DNA of 64,000 bases. Source: Runella sp. SP2. Its GTDB lineage: Bacteria; Bacteroidota; Bacteroidia; Cytophagales; Spirosomataceae. The position numbers and the translations under genes were made by a program. Below are positions 1 through 7,680 of the stretch, piece after piece (the stretch's first letter is position 1; every line of letters starts with the position of its first letter). The notes beneath the pieces are model-generated. The model worked only from the letters and a program-made list of their open reading frames with translations, was not told the origin of the DNA and searched no databases. Where the stretch lies: assembly GCF_003711225.1 (NCBI RefSeq), contig NZ_CP031030.1:3906001-3970000 (forward strand). The letters run 5' to 3'.

Positions 1-4
1 CATC

Positions 5-20
5 GGGTTGTGAGCAACCC
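5..20 (-). terminator. short hairpin after the YeeE/YedE pair
   Basis: A six-base-pair inverted repeat (GGGTTG, loop TGAG, CAACCC) lies about 20 bases past the stop of the 167-residue transporter. It could end that minus-strand transcript. No T-run is visible before the window edge, so this is a weak call. Confidence 0.25.
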
Positions 21-37
21 TTAGCACGTTTACACGT

Positions 38-541
38 TTAGTTCGGCAATCTATCTTTTAAGAGCCCGTACGTCCAAGTTCCTGCAATCGCACTCAGGAG
101 GGTTACAATCACCGCCACGTAGCCACTTCCGATTTGGGCAAACAAAGGTCCTGGACAAGCCCCCGTGATTCCCCAACCTAAGCCAAAGAGCAATCCGCCG
201 TAGATTTGTCCCCGCATAAATTTCTTAGGGTGGAACTGCACAGTTTCGCCCGAGATGGTTTTAATGTTAAATTTTTTAATCAGAAAAACCGAAATCATCC
301 CTACCACTACCGCCGAGCCAATCACGCCGTACATGTGAAAGCTATGAAGACGAAACATTTCTTGAATACGAAACCACGAAATGATTTCCGCTTTGACGAA
401 CACAATGCCAAACATTACCCCCACCACCAAATACTTGAGGTTGCCGAGGGTGCTTTCGCGCTTCACCATGTCGTTGGGCGCGTCGCATACTAAGTGTTCA
501 GGGAAAGATACTGTATTTGTATTTGTTTGATTCGTTGCCAT
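38..541 (-). CDS. YeeE/YedE family sulfur transporter half, DUF6691-type (167 aa)
   Basis: Integral membrane protein of the YeeE/YedE (TsuA/PmpAB) superfamily, which moves thiosulfate or related sulfur species across the inner membrane. Four hydrophobic segments are visible, and the signature GITGACPGP with its conserved Cys lies near residues 122-130. At 167 residues it is half the size of the fused TsuA-type transporter. The partner half is encoded 19 bases upstream (561-1133), so the two probably form a heteromeric pore, like two-gene PmpA/PmpB pairs. The ATG at 541 follows an A/T-rich leader typical of Bacteroidota. Co-location with sulfur-oxidation enzymes supports the role; the exact substrate cannot be read from sequence. 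Confidence 0.85.
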   Translation of the reverse strand: MATNQTNTNTVSFPEHLVCDAPNDMVKRESTLGNLKYLVVGVMFGIVFVKAEIISWFRIQEMFRLHSFHMYGVIGSAVVVGMISVFLIKKFNIKTISGETVQFHPKKFMRGQIYGGLLFGLGWGITGACPGPLFAQIGSGYVAVIVTLLSAIAGTWTYGLLKDRLPN

Positions 542-560
542 GAGATTCGTTGATTGAAGG

Positions 561-1133
561 TTAGAAAAGTTTGAAAATGAAAGGAAGAAGTACTTGTACC
601 ATCACAAAGCCGCCAATCATAAAGCAACAAGTTGCAATCAGCGACGGGAGTTGCAGGGTTGAAAGCCCCATAATCGCGTGGCCTGATGTACAGCCACCTG
701 CCCAGCGCGTACCAAAACCTACCAAGAAACCACCAAACACAAAGAAAATAAAGCCTTTGAGCGACAAAATATTTTCAAGTGCAAACAAATCGGCGGGCAT
801 CAAACCTGCAAAATCACGAATACCCAGCTCTTGCAAAGCGGCAATGGTTTTTTCCGAAATCACCATTTGGTTAGGATTTGCAAGAAATTGAGTGGCTAAA
901 AATCCGCCGATCAATACACCTGCCACGAAGAACAAATTCCAGACTTCTTTTTTCCAATCGTATTTAAAAAAAGAAATGTTAGCAGGAAAACACGCCGCAC
1001 AGATATGGCGCAAAGACGACGAAATCCCGAATGATTTATTGCCAATGAGCAACAAGGTTGGCACTGTCAGGCCAATCAACGGCCCTGCTACGTACCACGG
1101 CCACGGTTTTTTAATGAGCTCGATTAATTCCAT
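561..1133 (-). CDS. YeeE/YedE family sulfur transporter half (190 aa)
   Basis: First gene of the two-gene sulfur transporter. It has several hydrophobic helices (around residues 15-32, 65-83, 130-150 and 160-185) and the family signature [11 protein letters not shown] near residues 146-156, whose Cys is the sulfur-relay residue in studied family members. The N-terminus carries a [15 protein letters not shown] segment common in this family. The downstream gene at 38-541 supplies the GACPG half. A further Cys pair in HICAACFPA (near residue 45) resembles the region seen in PmpA-like proteins. Import of thiosulfate or another sulfane-sulfur compound is inferred from family and context. Confidence 0.85.
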   Translation of the reverse strand: MELIELIKKPWPWYVAGPLIGLTVPTLLLIGNKSFGISSSLRHICAACFPANISFFKYDWKKEVWNLFFVAGVLIGGFLATQFLANPNQMVISEKTIAALQELGIRDFAGLMPADLFALENILSLKGFIFFVFGGFLVGFGTRWAGGCTSGHAIMGLSTLQLPSLIATCCFMIGGFVMVQVLLPFIFKLF

Positions 1134-1171
1134 AAGTCAGAGAATGAGTTAAATATGTAAATGAATGATGA

Positions 1172-2587
1172 TTAATAGTGATAATTGAGAATGAAGTTAC
1201 AGTGCGTCAGATTTACCTTGTTGAACACGTAGCGATCATTGTCGTAAGTAGTTCCGATGTTATCTTTCCGAACAATCAAAAGCTGGGCGTCTAACCCTTC
1301 CAAAAAACCTTTGAATTGATAGATTACTCCCATATTTAGCTGTGAATAAGAAGGCAATCCGTACTTGTTTAATAACACGTTTTTAACGTCTGAAAGTTTA
1401 TAATAGCCCCAACTTACTTCCCATTTCAAATTTGGCTTTGGTTTATAAAATGCGTTCAAAGAAAACGCATTGACATCTCCCATCCCTTCGTTTCGTTCGC
1501 GTGGCATAAACGTATAAAACGGTTCTCGCCCCCATTCTCGGGGCATCAAATAGCGTCCTTCGGCTGTAATGCGCGTCGCGTTTATGTTGACATCGTATTT
1601 GGGCGAACGATACCCCACTCTTCCCGAAAAAACGGCCGAACGGCTATCTGGTGCCATATAGGCTTTGGTTACGTCATGATTTCCTCCGTCTCCGACCGAC
1701 TGCTGACGAACGGCTTGAAAGCCTGCCACCCAGCCATGTTTATTTTTAAACTTCGACTTCCAATCAACTTGCAAGAAAGCGGTATTGAAGACATTTTCAA
1801 CGTAAGTATCCCACGCCTGAACCGTCACAGAACCAATCGTTTGGGTGATGCCGCCTACCAATATGCCCTTTGATTCTACGTTGTTGGCATAGGTAGAAGG
1901 TTTTCCATCCACCCCCACTCCAACGGGATAAATTCCCATACTTTCTCCCACTCTAAACCACTCAACGGTCGAACGAGGCGAAATTCGGAAGACGTATTCT
2001 AGTTGAACTTTGGTATTTTTCCATTCATTAAACTCTACAACTGCGGCTTCCGTCAGTGTTGGGCGCATTCGGCCATCCTGCGGATTGATGAAAGGCGTGC
2101 GAGGTACTTGTCGGCCAACGGTTATTTTCGACTTTTTTCCAAAATGATAGCGAAGATATAATTCTTCCAAGCGGTCTAAATCCTCGTGGTCATTAGGCCG
2201 TCGAATGTCAAACAACCCCACTTCGTAGCGATTGGTTTGCCCAGTTTTAGCATCAGGTTTGGCTAAGTCAGAAGACATCAAGTTGAACATAAAAAAACCG
2301 CTTAGTCCTACTTGAAAACGGTTTAAAATCCGCGGAGTTTCGTACCCAATTCCAGCTCCTATTCCCCAGGCATAGAAATCGCTTAAACCACCTACATTGT
2401 TTGTTGCCATGAAGTACGAACGAGCATGTCCATGAAAATGGCCTTTGGCAAAAAAATGGTTTAGGTCTCTCGTTGAGTCTGCGGGAGTTGTCTTGTGCTT
2501 ATATTGCTGGTCACTATGTACTTGAGCAATTGCTTCATGGAAGACACAAAAGACACTCAACAGCGGAAGTAAAAACGGTACTTTCAT
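1172..2587 (-). CDS. Outer-membrane beta-barrel porin, OprD/alginate-export-like (471 aa)
   Basis: Predicted outer-membrane porin. A signal peptide begins at the internal ATG at 2587 (MKVPFLLPLLSV, cleavage near AIAQ); the longer frame would start at a TTG (2611), so 2587 is preferred. After a short His-rich linker (FFAKGHFHGHARSYFMA) come alternating amphipathic strands rich in Tyr, Arg and Gly, such as KITVGRQVPRTPFINPQDGRM, a pattern seen in the OprD family. The chain ends in aromatic residues (NYHY), as barrels do. It sits between the sulfur transporter and the SoxB-like gene, and a Crp/Fnr-type palindrome lies 58 bases before the chosen start. A role in letting sulfur compounds or other small solutes across the outer membrane is inference. 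Confidence 0.75.
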   Translation of the reverse strand: MKVPFLLPLLSVFCVFHEAIAQVHSDQQYKHKTTPADSTRDLNHFFAKGHFHGHARSYFMATNNVGGLSDFYAWGIGAGIGYETPRILNRFQVGLSGFFMFNLMSSDLAKPDAKTGQTNRYEVGLFDIRRPNDHEDLDRLEELYLRYHFGKKSKITVGRQVPRTPFINPQDGRMRPTLTEAAVVEFNEWKNTKVQLEYVFRISPRSTVEWFRVGESMGIYPVGVGVDGKPSTYANNVESKGILVGGITQTIGSVTVQAWDTYVENVFNTAFLQVDWKSKFKNKHGWVAGFQAVRQQSVGDGGNHDVTKAYMAPDSRSAVFSGRVGYRSPKYDVNINATRITAEGRYLMPREWGREPFYTFMPRERNEGMGDVNAFSLNAFYKPKPNLKWEVSWGYYKLSDVKNVLLNKYGLPSYSQLNMGVIYQFKGFLEGLDAQLLIVRKDNIGTTYDNDRYVFNKVNLTHCNFILNYHY

Positions 2588-2638
2588 ACAAATTGCGAGA
2601 ATTTTATACAAAAGTACCGCCTCTTATTCCCCTATTCC

Positions 2639-2652
2639 GTGACAATTGTTAC
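2639..2652 (-). promoter_or_regulatory. Crp/Fnr-type operator upstream of the porin
   Basis: Palindrome GTGAC-AATT-GTTAC (one mismatch between arms). Its centre lies about 58 bases before the porin ATG at 2587. The same motif occurs at 5915, 12622 and 13514, always upstream of sulfur genes of the same island. The presumed ligand is the Crp/Fnr protein at 13542-14177. Confidence 0.6.
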
Positions 2653-2656
2653 ACTG

Positions 2657-4318
2657 TCACAAAAATTGATAATCAACCCCGTGAACCTGCGATAAGAGCG
2701 TCTGAGGGGCATCCAAGACCTTCGCTGCTTGTCTCATTTTTGGACTTACGGGCGAAAACTCTTTTAAATATTCTTTCATTACACTATGAAGCGTATAAGA
2801 GGTATTCGAGGCTGCTTTCACACCTTTCATGCGGCAAAGCATATCCGCAGGGTCGCCGTCACGCTCGCAGGCGGCAATCGTATAGTTTTTTTCTAATTCA
2901 AGTGGTTTGCCGCCAATCATGACTTTTTTTACCCGTTGCCCCACGCGTTCAAAGGCTTTAAACTCTACTTCCATGCCCTTGAAACGCACCACCCATCCGC
3001 CAAAACGCTTGGTAGCATCTTGGGCAAATACGTTTTGAAGTTCTTTTTCTAGCCAATCAACCAGCTGCTGACCCGTGGCTTTCCCCACGCGCACGGTCGC
3101 ATCGACAGGCAACATATCAAAAAGATAGCCTTCCGTAATGGCCACTTTCCCCGAAGCATCAGGCACGCGCGGCGGACAGAACCGAAAGCCATTAGAAAGC
3201 ACCACTTCGGTATTAACTTTCCATTTGAGGGCATCCACGATGAGTGTATCAATCGTATTTTCAACCACCATATTTCGGTACAAAGGCTCGGTGCTATAGC
3301 CAATCACTTGATTGATTTGGTCGTGGTAAGGTTTTTCAATTTCCTCCACCAACTTTTTAATTTCGGGTTTGGCGGGGTATTTTTTGGGATTGACTTCAAT
3401 AAGTTCGTATTTCTCTCCCACAATTTTTCCGTCAGTTACTTGCAAATCAAGACGCCCAATAAATGACCCAAATGCCCCAGGTTCTACGACTTTGGCATAC
3501 TCACACTGAATTGGTTTTCTAACCCGCTCGTGGGTATCGGCACCAAAAACATAATCCACTCCTTTGGCATCGGGGTGATTGGCTAAAGCGATTTGCTGCG
3601 ACAACCCAATGTGCGCCAACACTATCACAAAATCGCACTGTTCTTGCTGCTTCAATACCTCTACCCAGTACTTGATGTTGTCTTCGGGTTTGGTATAAAT
3701 AATACCTTTGCTATAATAGGGCGACTGTCGAATAGGTACGAGGTGGTCGGTGTAGCCTAAAAAGCCAATTTTAACGCCCAGTTTATGAATAATATGATAC
3801 GGCTGAAAAACCAGTTCTCCCTTTTTTCCCTCGCCTACATCGTGGTACATGTTGGCGCAAACTTTGGGCGCCATCAAACCTCCCATCAGTTTTTGCATAT
3901 TTTGTTTGTAGTACACCACTTCCCAGTTGCCAGGCAAATACAAATCATATCCAATGGCATTGAGTAAAGGTACAAATGCCTGTCCCGACGTTTTTACCGA
4001 AAGCATACTCCCCTGGAACATATCTCCAGTGTCCATCACAAACGTATTCTCAGGGTTTTGTTTTCGGAGTTGGTCGATGGCCGTCGCTAAATGGGCGTAG
4101 CCACCTGCTTTGCGAAAAGCGAGTTGATTATTTTCCCAAAAAAGCTCATCGTGTGCATGAAGTTGGCAATGCACATCGGTGGTTTGGAGCAACGTAATGG
4201 TTCCATTTTGGGTCAAAAATGGTTTCATTTCGCTCTTTTTCTCGGCCAATACCTCCGAGCTTTCCGTTACTAATCCAGCCAATAGGCTTGCTTGAATGAA
4301 TTTTCTTCTTGAGTGCAT
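2657..4318 (-). CDS. SoxB-like periplasmic dimetal phosphoesterase / 5'-nucleotidase family (553 aa)
   Basis: Two-domain calcineurin-like esterase: an N-terminal metallophosphoesterase domain (DVHCQLHAHDE, MDTGDMFQGS, LAHIG, GADTHERVR supply metal ligands) and a C-terminal 5'-nucleotidase domain (about residues 330-530). Where nucleotidases have GNHEFD this protein has GNWEVVYY. A Trp at that place is a SoxB trait (GHWEFTYG), which points to a thiosulfohydrolase-like enzyme. The start at 4318 places a twin-arginine signal (SRRKFIQASLLAGLV) at the N-terminus, as in SoxB; an upstream ATG at 4357 would add 13 residues before it. Neighbours DsrE and TsdA-like cytochrome fit sulfur oxidation. No SoxYZ or SoxAX carrier is visible here, so true SoxB activity is unproven. 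Confidence 0.7.
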   Translation of the reverse strand: MHSRRKFIQASLLAGLVTESSEVLAEKKSEMKPFLTQNGTITLLQTTDVHCQLHAHDELFWENNQLAFRKAGGYAHLATAIDQLRKQNPENTFVMDTGDMFQGSMLSVKTSGQAFVPLLNAIGYDLYLPGNWEVVYYKQNMQKLMGGLMAPKVCANMYHDVGEGKKGELVFQPYHIIHKLGVKIGFLGYTDHLVPIRQSPYYSKGIIYTKPEDNIKYWVEVLKQQEQCDFVIVLAHIGLSQQIALANHPDAKGVDYVFGADTHERVRKPIQCEYAKVVEPGAFGSFIGRLDLQVTDGKIVGEKYELIEVNPKKYPAKPEIKKLVEEIEKPYHDQINQVIGYSTEPLYRNMVVENTIDTLIVDALKWKVNTEVVLSNGFRFCPPRVPDASGKVAITEGYLFDMLPVDATVRVGKATGQQLVDWLEKELQNVFAQDATKRFGGWVVRFKGMEVEFKAFERVGQRVKKVMIGGKPLELEKNYTIAACERDGDPADMLCRMKGVKAASNTSYTLHSVMKEYLKEFSPVSPKMRQAAKVLDAPQTLLSQVHGVDYQFL

Positions 4319-4366
4319 AAGGTTAGGGTTTAGATTTCTCGTACCTCGAAATGACAAATTAACTCC

Positions 4367-4789
4367 CTAAAACCCCGCTTTGATATACGCCCAGCCTTCC
4401 TCTTGTTTTAGGACTAACTCAGCAATACCAACGGGTACAAAAACCGCACCTGGCAAAATCTCCGATTTGTCGATTTTACGTTGTTTCAAGGTATTTTCAC
4501 AGACTGCGAACGTCACACCTCGGCCTTTCAATGCTTCAATTTCTTTAGCAGTTTTGGCCTCATTTTTTTTCATAAAACCAATTCCATTGTTATGAACGAC
4601 CACTTCAATTTGGGCATTTTTCCAATAATCCAATACATTAGCCACTTGTTTGGCCAATGCTTTATGAGCTAACGTATCGCTGGTAGCTAGGTGAAATACT
4701 ATTTTGTGAACTTTATCGGTTTGTTGGGCAAAACTTTGGTTAACAAAAGCCAAAACGACAACTAATAAGGCAATTAGGTTCTTTTTCAT
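4367..4789 (-). CDS. Exported DsrE/DsrF-like protein (140 aa)
   Basis: A small DsrE-fold protein with a cleavable signal peptide (MKKNLIALLVVVLAFVNQSFAQ), so it acts in the periplasm, unlike cytoplasmic DsrEFH or TusBCD. The fold shows as the KIVFHLATSD opening strand, the IEVVVHNNGIGFM core and the GVTFAVCENTL segment with a single Cys near residue 97. That Cys lies where sulfur-carrying DsrE-type proteins bind persulfide. The gene is 19 bases downstream of the cytochrome and just ahead of the SoxB-like gene, suggesting one transcript. A persulfide relay or binding role is inferred from fold and context. Confidence 0.8.
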   Translation of the reverse strand: MKKNLIALLVVVLAFVNQSFAQQTDKVHKIVFHLATSDTLAHKALAKQVANVLDYWKNAQIEVVVHNNGIGFMKKNEAKTAKEIEALKGRGVTFAVCENTLKQRKIDKSEILPGAVFVPVGIAELVLKQEEGWAYIKAGF

Positions 4790-4808
4790 TGAGAACTATG
4801 TTAGAGGT

Positions 4809-5855
4809 TTACGATTTCTTCTTGTGTTTTTCTTTCCACTCTTTGATGGGCTTAAAAGGGCCGTATTTATGTTGCTGTTCCGAAAAAGGGTCGGCATACG
4901 GACCAAAAGGATGGTCGAAGGGCTTTCCTGCAATATTGGGCCAATCTTTACTCAAATCTTTGCTAGGACGCGGCATCGAATTGACAAAAGCCGCCACGTC
5001 CCACGCTTCTTCGTCCGATAATTGAGGGCGTTCGTAGGTTGCGCCAAAAGGCATGTTGTATTTTACATAGCCCGCCAAATTGGAAAGGCGAAACAAACCT
5101 GCACCGTTGTTGTAGCTATGCTCACCCCATAGCGGCGGATAGGTATATGCTCGTCCATCTTGCACCATCACTCCCTCGCCGTTGGCTTGGTGACAGCTTT
5201 CGCACTTTTGTTCATACACTACTTTCCCTTTATCTGGGTCGGCGGCGCGCTTCATTAGTTTGAGTTTGTAAATTCCCGAGCCGCGTGGGGTATATTTTTT
5301 AGGAACATCACCTCCAATCCATTTGATATAGGCCAAAATTGCTTGCATTTCGCGGCTGGTAGAATCGAGGGCTTTCCCATTAAGGCTACGTTCAAAGCAA
5401 TCATTTACTCGTTTTATTTGGTTTTCAACCGTTCCTGAGCGTTCACGAAATTTGGGGTAATTGGCTTGTACCGCAAAGTAATTATTGCCCCACGGTTGCG
5501 TGCCCGCATTGAGATGGCAGTTTTGACAATTCATCCCGTTGGAGCTTGCTCTTACTTTTCCTTTAGGCCCAAGGTATTCGGCGGTGTGCGCAATTAGCTC
5601 TCGGCCATATTCGATTTTTTGTCGCTGCTCGGGTGCGAGTTTTTCCAAACGCCAATCGGCAGGCTGCGTCCAAAGCGCGTGGAAGTTGGTATCATAAGGA
5701 GCAACGGCGGTGGTATCTGCCGTTGCGGAGGAGGCAGTATAATTTTTTAGCCAATCTGACGTGCCCAAAATATACGAGCCAATAAGACCTACCGCATACA
5801 AAGCGACAGCGATAATTAGCACGGTAAGTACGCGCACAACGTTAAGCAATTTCAT
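4809..5855 (-). CDS. TsdA-like dihaem c-type cytochrome, thiosulfate dehydrogenase family (348 aa)
   Basis: Periplasmic cytochrome anchored by an N-terminal helix (about residues 9-31). Two haem-binding motifs are present: CQNCH near residue 110 and CESCH near residue 218. The first haem domain has the TsdA layout: a YPKFRERSGT segment follows the haem site, then NDCFERSLNGKAL, whose Cys matches the unusual Cys axial haem ligand of thiosulfate dehydrogenase. The second domain ends in MPFGATYERPQLS, whose Met is a plausible axial ligand. TsdA interconverts thiosulfate and tetrathionate. Direction here is unknown. It begins a probable operon with the DsrE-like and SoxB-like genes, and a Crp/Fnr palindrome lies about 66 bases upstream of its ATG. 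Confidence 0.8.
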   Translation of the reverse strand: MKLLNVVRVLTVLIIAVALYAVGLIGSYILGTSDWLKNYTASSATADTTAVAPYDTNFHALWTQPADWRLEKLAPEQRQKIEYGRELIAHTAEYLGPKGKVRASSNGMNCQNCHLNAGTQPWGNNYFAVQANYPKFRERSGTVENQIKRVNDCFERSLNGKALDSTSREMQAILAYIKWIGGDVPKKYTPRGSGIYKLKLMKRAADPDKGKVVYEQKCESCHQANGEGVMVQDGRAYTYPPLWGEHSYNNGAGLFRLSNLAGYVKYNMPFGATYERPQLSDEEAWDVAAFVNSMPRPSKDLSKDWPNIAGKPFDHPFGPYADPFSEQQHKYGPFKPIKEWKEKHKKKS

Positions 5856-5914
5856 ACGAACGAATGAGGTTGTAATCGAGGTTGCTAAATTCTATATAAT
5901 TTTATCCTTGAAAT

Positions 5915-5928
5915 GTGACATTTGTTAC
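5915..5928 (-). promoter_or_regulatory. Crp/Fnr-type operator upstream of the TsdA-like cytochrome
   Basis: Palindrome GTGAC-ATTT-GTTAC centred about 66 bases before the ATG at 5855. This spacing is nearly the same as at the exporter (about 66) and the persulfide dioxygenase (about 68). Confidence 0.65.
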
Positions 5929-5933
5929 AATCA

Positions 5934-5969
5934 ACAAAAAAAGGTGGCCTCTACTAGAGAGACCACCTT
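5934..5969 (-). terminator. Rho-independent terminator after susD
   Basis: On the minus strand, AAGGTGG-TCTCT pairs with AGAGG-CCACCTT and is followed by a T-run. It lies about 30 bases beyond the SusD stop, separating the SusC/SusD operon from the cytochrome promoter. Confidence 0.75.
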
Positions 5970-5996
5970 CTAAAATAGTGATTTACTTGCTATTTA

Positions 5997-7676
5997 TTAG
6001 TAGCTATCGTTTTGTTTAAGATACCCTACTAGGTTCGACGCTCCGTCGATGGCCGTTTGAGGAATCGGGAAAATACGTTTTTTCGGGTCATTGTTGGTCT
6101 TTTCAGTCCAAGTTCCTTCATATTTACCGAAACGAATCATGTCCGTACGGCGTTGAGCTTCCCAGTAAAACTCAAATCCACGTTCACGGAAAAGTAAATC
6201 GAGGGTCATGCTGGTCAAAGCTGGTGCAGGCGTACCTACTGCCGTGCGAGAAGCCCGTACGGTATTTACATCTGCCAAAGCTCCAGCGGCATCGTTGCTC
6301 TTGCGAAGTTTGGCTTCAGCACGCATCAAATACGCATCTGCCAAACGGAAAATCACGAGGTCAGCATCACCAAGGTTACGACCAGACGATGATTTTTTGC
6401 TAAACTCATACTTTAATACACGATAGCCAGTGTTGTAATCGCTACCTGCCACGGTAAAGTTTACTTGTTCTGTAAAGTTCACGGCCAAAGTTGGGCGATT
6501 ACGCGTTACGTTGAAAAGTTTGCCTACTCGGTAGTTGTTTCCACAACGAACAAAAGCACCATTCACGCGAATCAATCCGTACTGCGTTCCGCGCAAAATT
6601 CCACGGTTCATTTCAAACTTATCCGCTGCAATACACGAGTCAGCTGGCATTGTCCAGTTTTGCTTAAAAAAGCGAGGATCAATGCCCGCAGGATCCTTTC
6701 CTCCGTTTGCCTGAACCCAAGTTTGGTAAAAATCAGAGGTAATGGCAGGGCCGTCGGTTCCGTTTGCAGCAGGGAAAGCAGGCAACGGGAACTGGTCACC
6801 CGACAACGAGAAATACGCCATACGGTTGTGTCCGTTGAGTTCGGCGCGTTGTTCTCCTACAAAAATCAACTCTTTGTTCGTATTATTATTTGAGTTAAAC
6901 ATCGAGAAATAATCAGCCGACAAACTATACTGACCTGAGCTGATGATTTTGTCGGTATATTCTATTACTTTATCCATGTCCTCAGATTTGAACTGGAAGC
7001 TGGTAGCGTAGCGATCACGATATACAGCGGCGTTGAGGTGCAAACGTGCCAACAAACCCCAAACCGCGCCTTTGGTAAGACGACCTGGGCCGACAGTTGT
7101 CAACAAACTCGGTTCAACAGCCAGAAACTCCGCTTTCAAGTACTCAACCGCTTGCTCTCCACGCAAAATCACCGAAAGGCCATTAGGGTCTTCTTTTGAG
7201 AAAACCAAGCCAAACAAATCCAACAACAACAAATTATAGTAGGCACGCATCCCACGGGCTTCGGCGATGTAGGTCTTGGCGTTGGTGTCGTTGATATTTG
7301 GCAACGCACTCATGGCCGTTACTGCACGTGAAATCCCTTGCGTAAGTAGCAACCAAGTATTTCTTAGGTTAGGATCTGTGCTGGTGTGCGTGTGCTGGTG
7401 CATATTCACATAAATTCCATTGTCACCCCAGTCGGTACCTCCCCGATAAGGCAAGATGGCTTCGTCGGTCGAAATTTCTTGGATGGCAAAGTAGTTGGTA
7501 TGCAAGAAAATGTTAGGCAACTGTGCGTACACAGGGGCAAGGCTACCGTCGGCCGCTTGCTTGTCGGTCAAGCCCGATGCCGATGATTCATCCAGTACTT
7601 TTTCAACCAAATCAGTACAACTGTTGAGGGTTAAAAGCGCACAAGAAATGAAGGATATGATGAGTATTTTTTTCAT
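5997..7676 (-). CDS. SusD/RagB-family nutrient-binding lipoprotein (559 aa)
   Basis: Outer-membrane surface lipoprotein of the SusD/RagB family, which caps a SusC TonB-dependent transporter and binds the substrate. A lipobox (LLTLNSC, Cys near residue 20) follows a hydrophobic signal. The TPR-like helical region (ARGMRAYYNLLLLDLFG) and the C-terminal SusD signature (VIFRLADAYLMRAEAKLR, then RERGFEFYWEAQRR and FPIPQ) are clear. It follows the SusC gene by four bases, so they are co-transcribed, and a terminator comes next. No glycoside hydrolase or other degradative enzyme adjoins the pair, so the substrate cannot be told. Confidence 0.93.
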   Translation of the reverse strand: MKKILIISFISCALLTLNSCTDLVEKVLDESSASGLTDKQAADGSLAPVYAQLPNIFLHTNYFAIQEISTDEAILPYRGGTDWGDNGIYVNMHQHTHTSTDPNLRNTWLLLTQGISRAVTAMSALPNINDTNAKTYIAEARGMRAYYNLLLLDLFGLVFSKEDPNGLSVILRGEQAVEYLKAEFLAVEPSLLTTVGPGRLTKGAVWGLLARLHLNAAVYRDRYATSFQFKSEDMDKVIEYTDKIISSGQYSLSADYFSMFNSNNNTNKELIFVGEQRAELNGHNRMAYFSLSGDQFPLPAFPAANGTDGPAITSDFYQTWVQANGGKDPAGIDPRFFKQNWTMPADSCIAADKFEMNRGILRGTQYGLIRVNGAFVRCGNNYRVGKLFNVTRNRPTLAVNFTEQVNFTVAGSDYNTGYRVLKYEFSKKSSSGRNLGDADLVIFRLADAYLMRAEAKLRKSNDAAGALADVNTVRASRTAVGTPAPALTSMTLDLLFRERGFEFYWEAQRRTDMIRFGKYEGTWTEKTNNDPKKRIFPIPQTAIDGASNLVGYLKQNDSY

Positions 7677-7680
7677 GTTC

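Noticed and set aside
1170..1195. Possible fifth Crp/Fnr site (GTGATAATTGAG) near the YeeE/YedE genes
   Set aside because: Only one half-site matches and it lies downstream of the YeeE/YedE start, inside the 3' side of the porin gene.
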